Positions 62,979-63,675 of a DNA stretch of 63,675 nucleotides are shown here, in pieces. The position numbers and the translations under genes are program-made. This DNA comes from Pontibacter cellulosilyticus (GTDB taxonomy: Bacteria; Bacteroidota; Bacteroidia; Cytophagales; Hymenobacteraceae), in NCBI RefSeq assembly GCF_014306105.1, contig NZ_JACRVF010000009.1:1-63675 (forward strand), in the 5' to 3' direction. The notes under the pieces were generated by a model. That model ran no database searches. It saw only the letters and a program-made list of their open reading frames with translations, and was not told the DNA's origin. Within the stretch, counting starts at the first letter, position 1; every line of letters starts with the position of its first letter.

Positions 62979-63675
62979 AAATCAACTTTCAGAAACGATC
63001 AAACTACAGGATGCCGTAGCGCCCCACCACATATCGATAAGCCCTGATAAAACAACACTTGCTGTTGCGATCACTTCCACTGATTTAAGCGGCGGACATG
63101 GGGGTATGGATGACAGCGACAAGTCATTTAAGGTAATAATTCTGGATGCAGTAACCGGCTTAGTTAAGCAGACACTCCTTTTACCCAGTATGCCACATAA
63201 TGCAGCATTCAATGCTGCCGGGAATGAGCTATGGCTCGGACAGCAAAATGAGAATTCTGGTACTGTGCTTGTATTTGATACAGCTGATTGGTCTATCAAA
63301 GCAGTAATCACTGTAGGCAAGGACCCTTCTGAAGTCACGTTCTCAACAGATGGTGCACTAGCCTTTGTTGCCAATACCAATGATGCATCCATCTCTGTGA
63401 TTGATCCTTTGTCCAAGACAGTGTTAAAGACTCTTCAAGTGGGCAAGGAACCTGTAGGGGCCTGGCCGGCTAGTGATGGCAACATGTATGTAGATAATGA
63501 AAGTGCGCAGACAGTCAGTATCATCAATGTAGCATCTACAACGGTAACAGAAACACTTGCCTTAGGCTTTAAGCCAGGGTATGTTGCCTACCAGGACAAC
63601 ACGAAGGAACTCTGGGTAAGCAATGCCACTGATGGTGAAGTAGTGATCTATCAACGGGGAGCTACTGGCTGGCTG
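62938..63675 (+). CDS. Beta-propeller body (YVTN-type), continues at base 1
   Basis: Read from ATG 62938 (MGSIISIAVIRLSENQL) in phase to the end of the window and on through base 306 after circularisation. Blades such as TVLVFDTADWSIKAVITVG and SISVIDPLSKTVLKTLQVGK are clear. The ATG has no signal peptide of its own, so the intended start is at 62805 in another frame. A Gly-rich loop (DLSGGHGGMDDSDKS) lies in one blade. Confidence 0.8.
   Translation, partial: MGSIISIAVIRLSENQLSETIKLQDAVAPHHISISPDKTTLAVAITSTDLSGGHGGMDDSDKSFKVIILDAVTGLVKQTLLLPSMPHNAAFNAAGNELWLGQQNENSGTVLVFDTADWSIKAVITVGKDPSEVTFSTDGALAFVANTNDASISVIDPLSKTVLKTLQVGKEPVGAWPASDGNMYVDNESAQTVSIINVASTTVTETLALGFKPGYVAYQDNTKELWVSNATDGEVVIYQRGATGWL
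63553..63675 (+). repeat. Terminal direct repeat (assembly overlap of a circular molecule)
   Basis: Bases 63553-63675 are identical to 1-123. The gene across it stays in frame, so this is overlap of a circular sequence and not a real duplication. True length is 63,552 bp. Confidence 0.95.

Overview
The window is a complete circular plasmid of about 63,552 bp from a member of the Bacteroidota, most likely the Cytophagales (Hymenobacteraceae/Pontibacter-like; this placement is inferred). The last 123 bases repeat the first 123 exactly, and one reading frame continues across the junction. Support for Bacteroidota comes from families largely found there (DUF6660, HYC_CC_PP-type proteins, DUF2911, DUF3347, the GDCCVxC protein) and from a TTTG-N20-TAnnTTTG promoter in front of the ArsR gene.

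Layout. 0-10 kb: end of a copper/silver locus, with a beta-propeller lipoprotein, a DUF2231 membrane protein, two cysteine-rich copper-storage proteins (Csp), an HMA-AraC regulator, a CPH-type (CopB) P-ATPase, a His/Met-rich outer-membrane protein, a DUF2911 lipoprotein and a two-TM ion channel. 10-13 kb: a six-hairpin glycosidase and a VKOR/SPW membrane protein. 13.7-17.6 kb: replicon core, with a GIY-YIG protein, an RHH protein, ParA, a Rep_3 initiator, 22-bp iterons and several perfect palindromes. 18-27.5 kb: Co/Zn/Cd-type efflux, with a DUF6660 protein, a CzcA permease fused to its outer-membrane factor, an adaptor, a CPC P-ATPase and a CaCA exchanger.

27.7-37 kb is a decayed accessory zone: a frameshifted helicase fragment, small hypotheticals, HicAB, an internally deleted IS3 element, a serine resolvase with dyads around it, and a YhcG/DUF1016 pseudogene. 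37-51 kb is a defence island: an MmeI-like restriction-methylase followed without a gap by HamA and HamB (Hachiman), a 1.4-kb palindrome-rich spacer, an AlbA-type ATPase, and a two-gene system of a catalytically degenerate Argonaute plus a stand-alone SIR2 protein. 51.3-52.5 kb: a divergent XRE/nuclease-like pair around a perfect 30-bp palindrome. 52.7-54 kb: mercury uptake genes (ArsR, MerTP, GDCCVxC) without MerA. 54.2 kb to the end: copper/silver tripartite efflux with a permease split into two ORFs, an outer-membrane factor, two adaptors with near-identical 5' ends, a 41-aa membrane peptide and a DUF3347 lipoprotein, continuing across the junction into the propeller gene.

Together the metal genes would pump Cu(I)/Ag(I) and divalent cations from cytoplasm to periplasm (P-ATPases) and from periplasm to the outside (RND systems), buffer Cu(I) in the cytoplasm (Csp), and import mercury for reduction elsewhere. 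The plasmid is partitioned by ParA and stabilised by HicAB. No relaxase or conjugation gene was seen.
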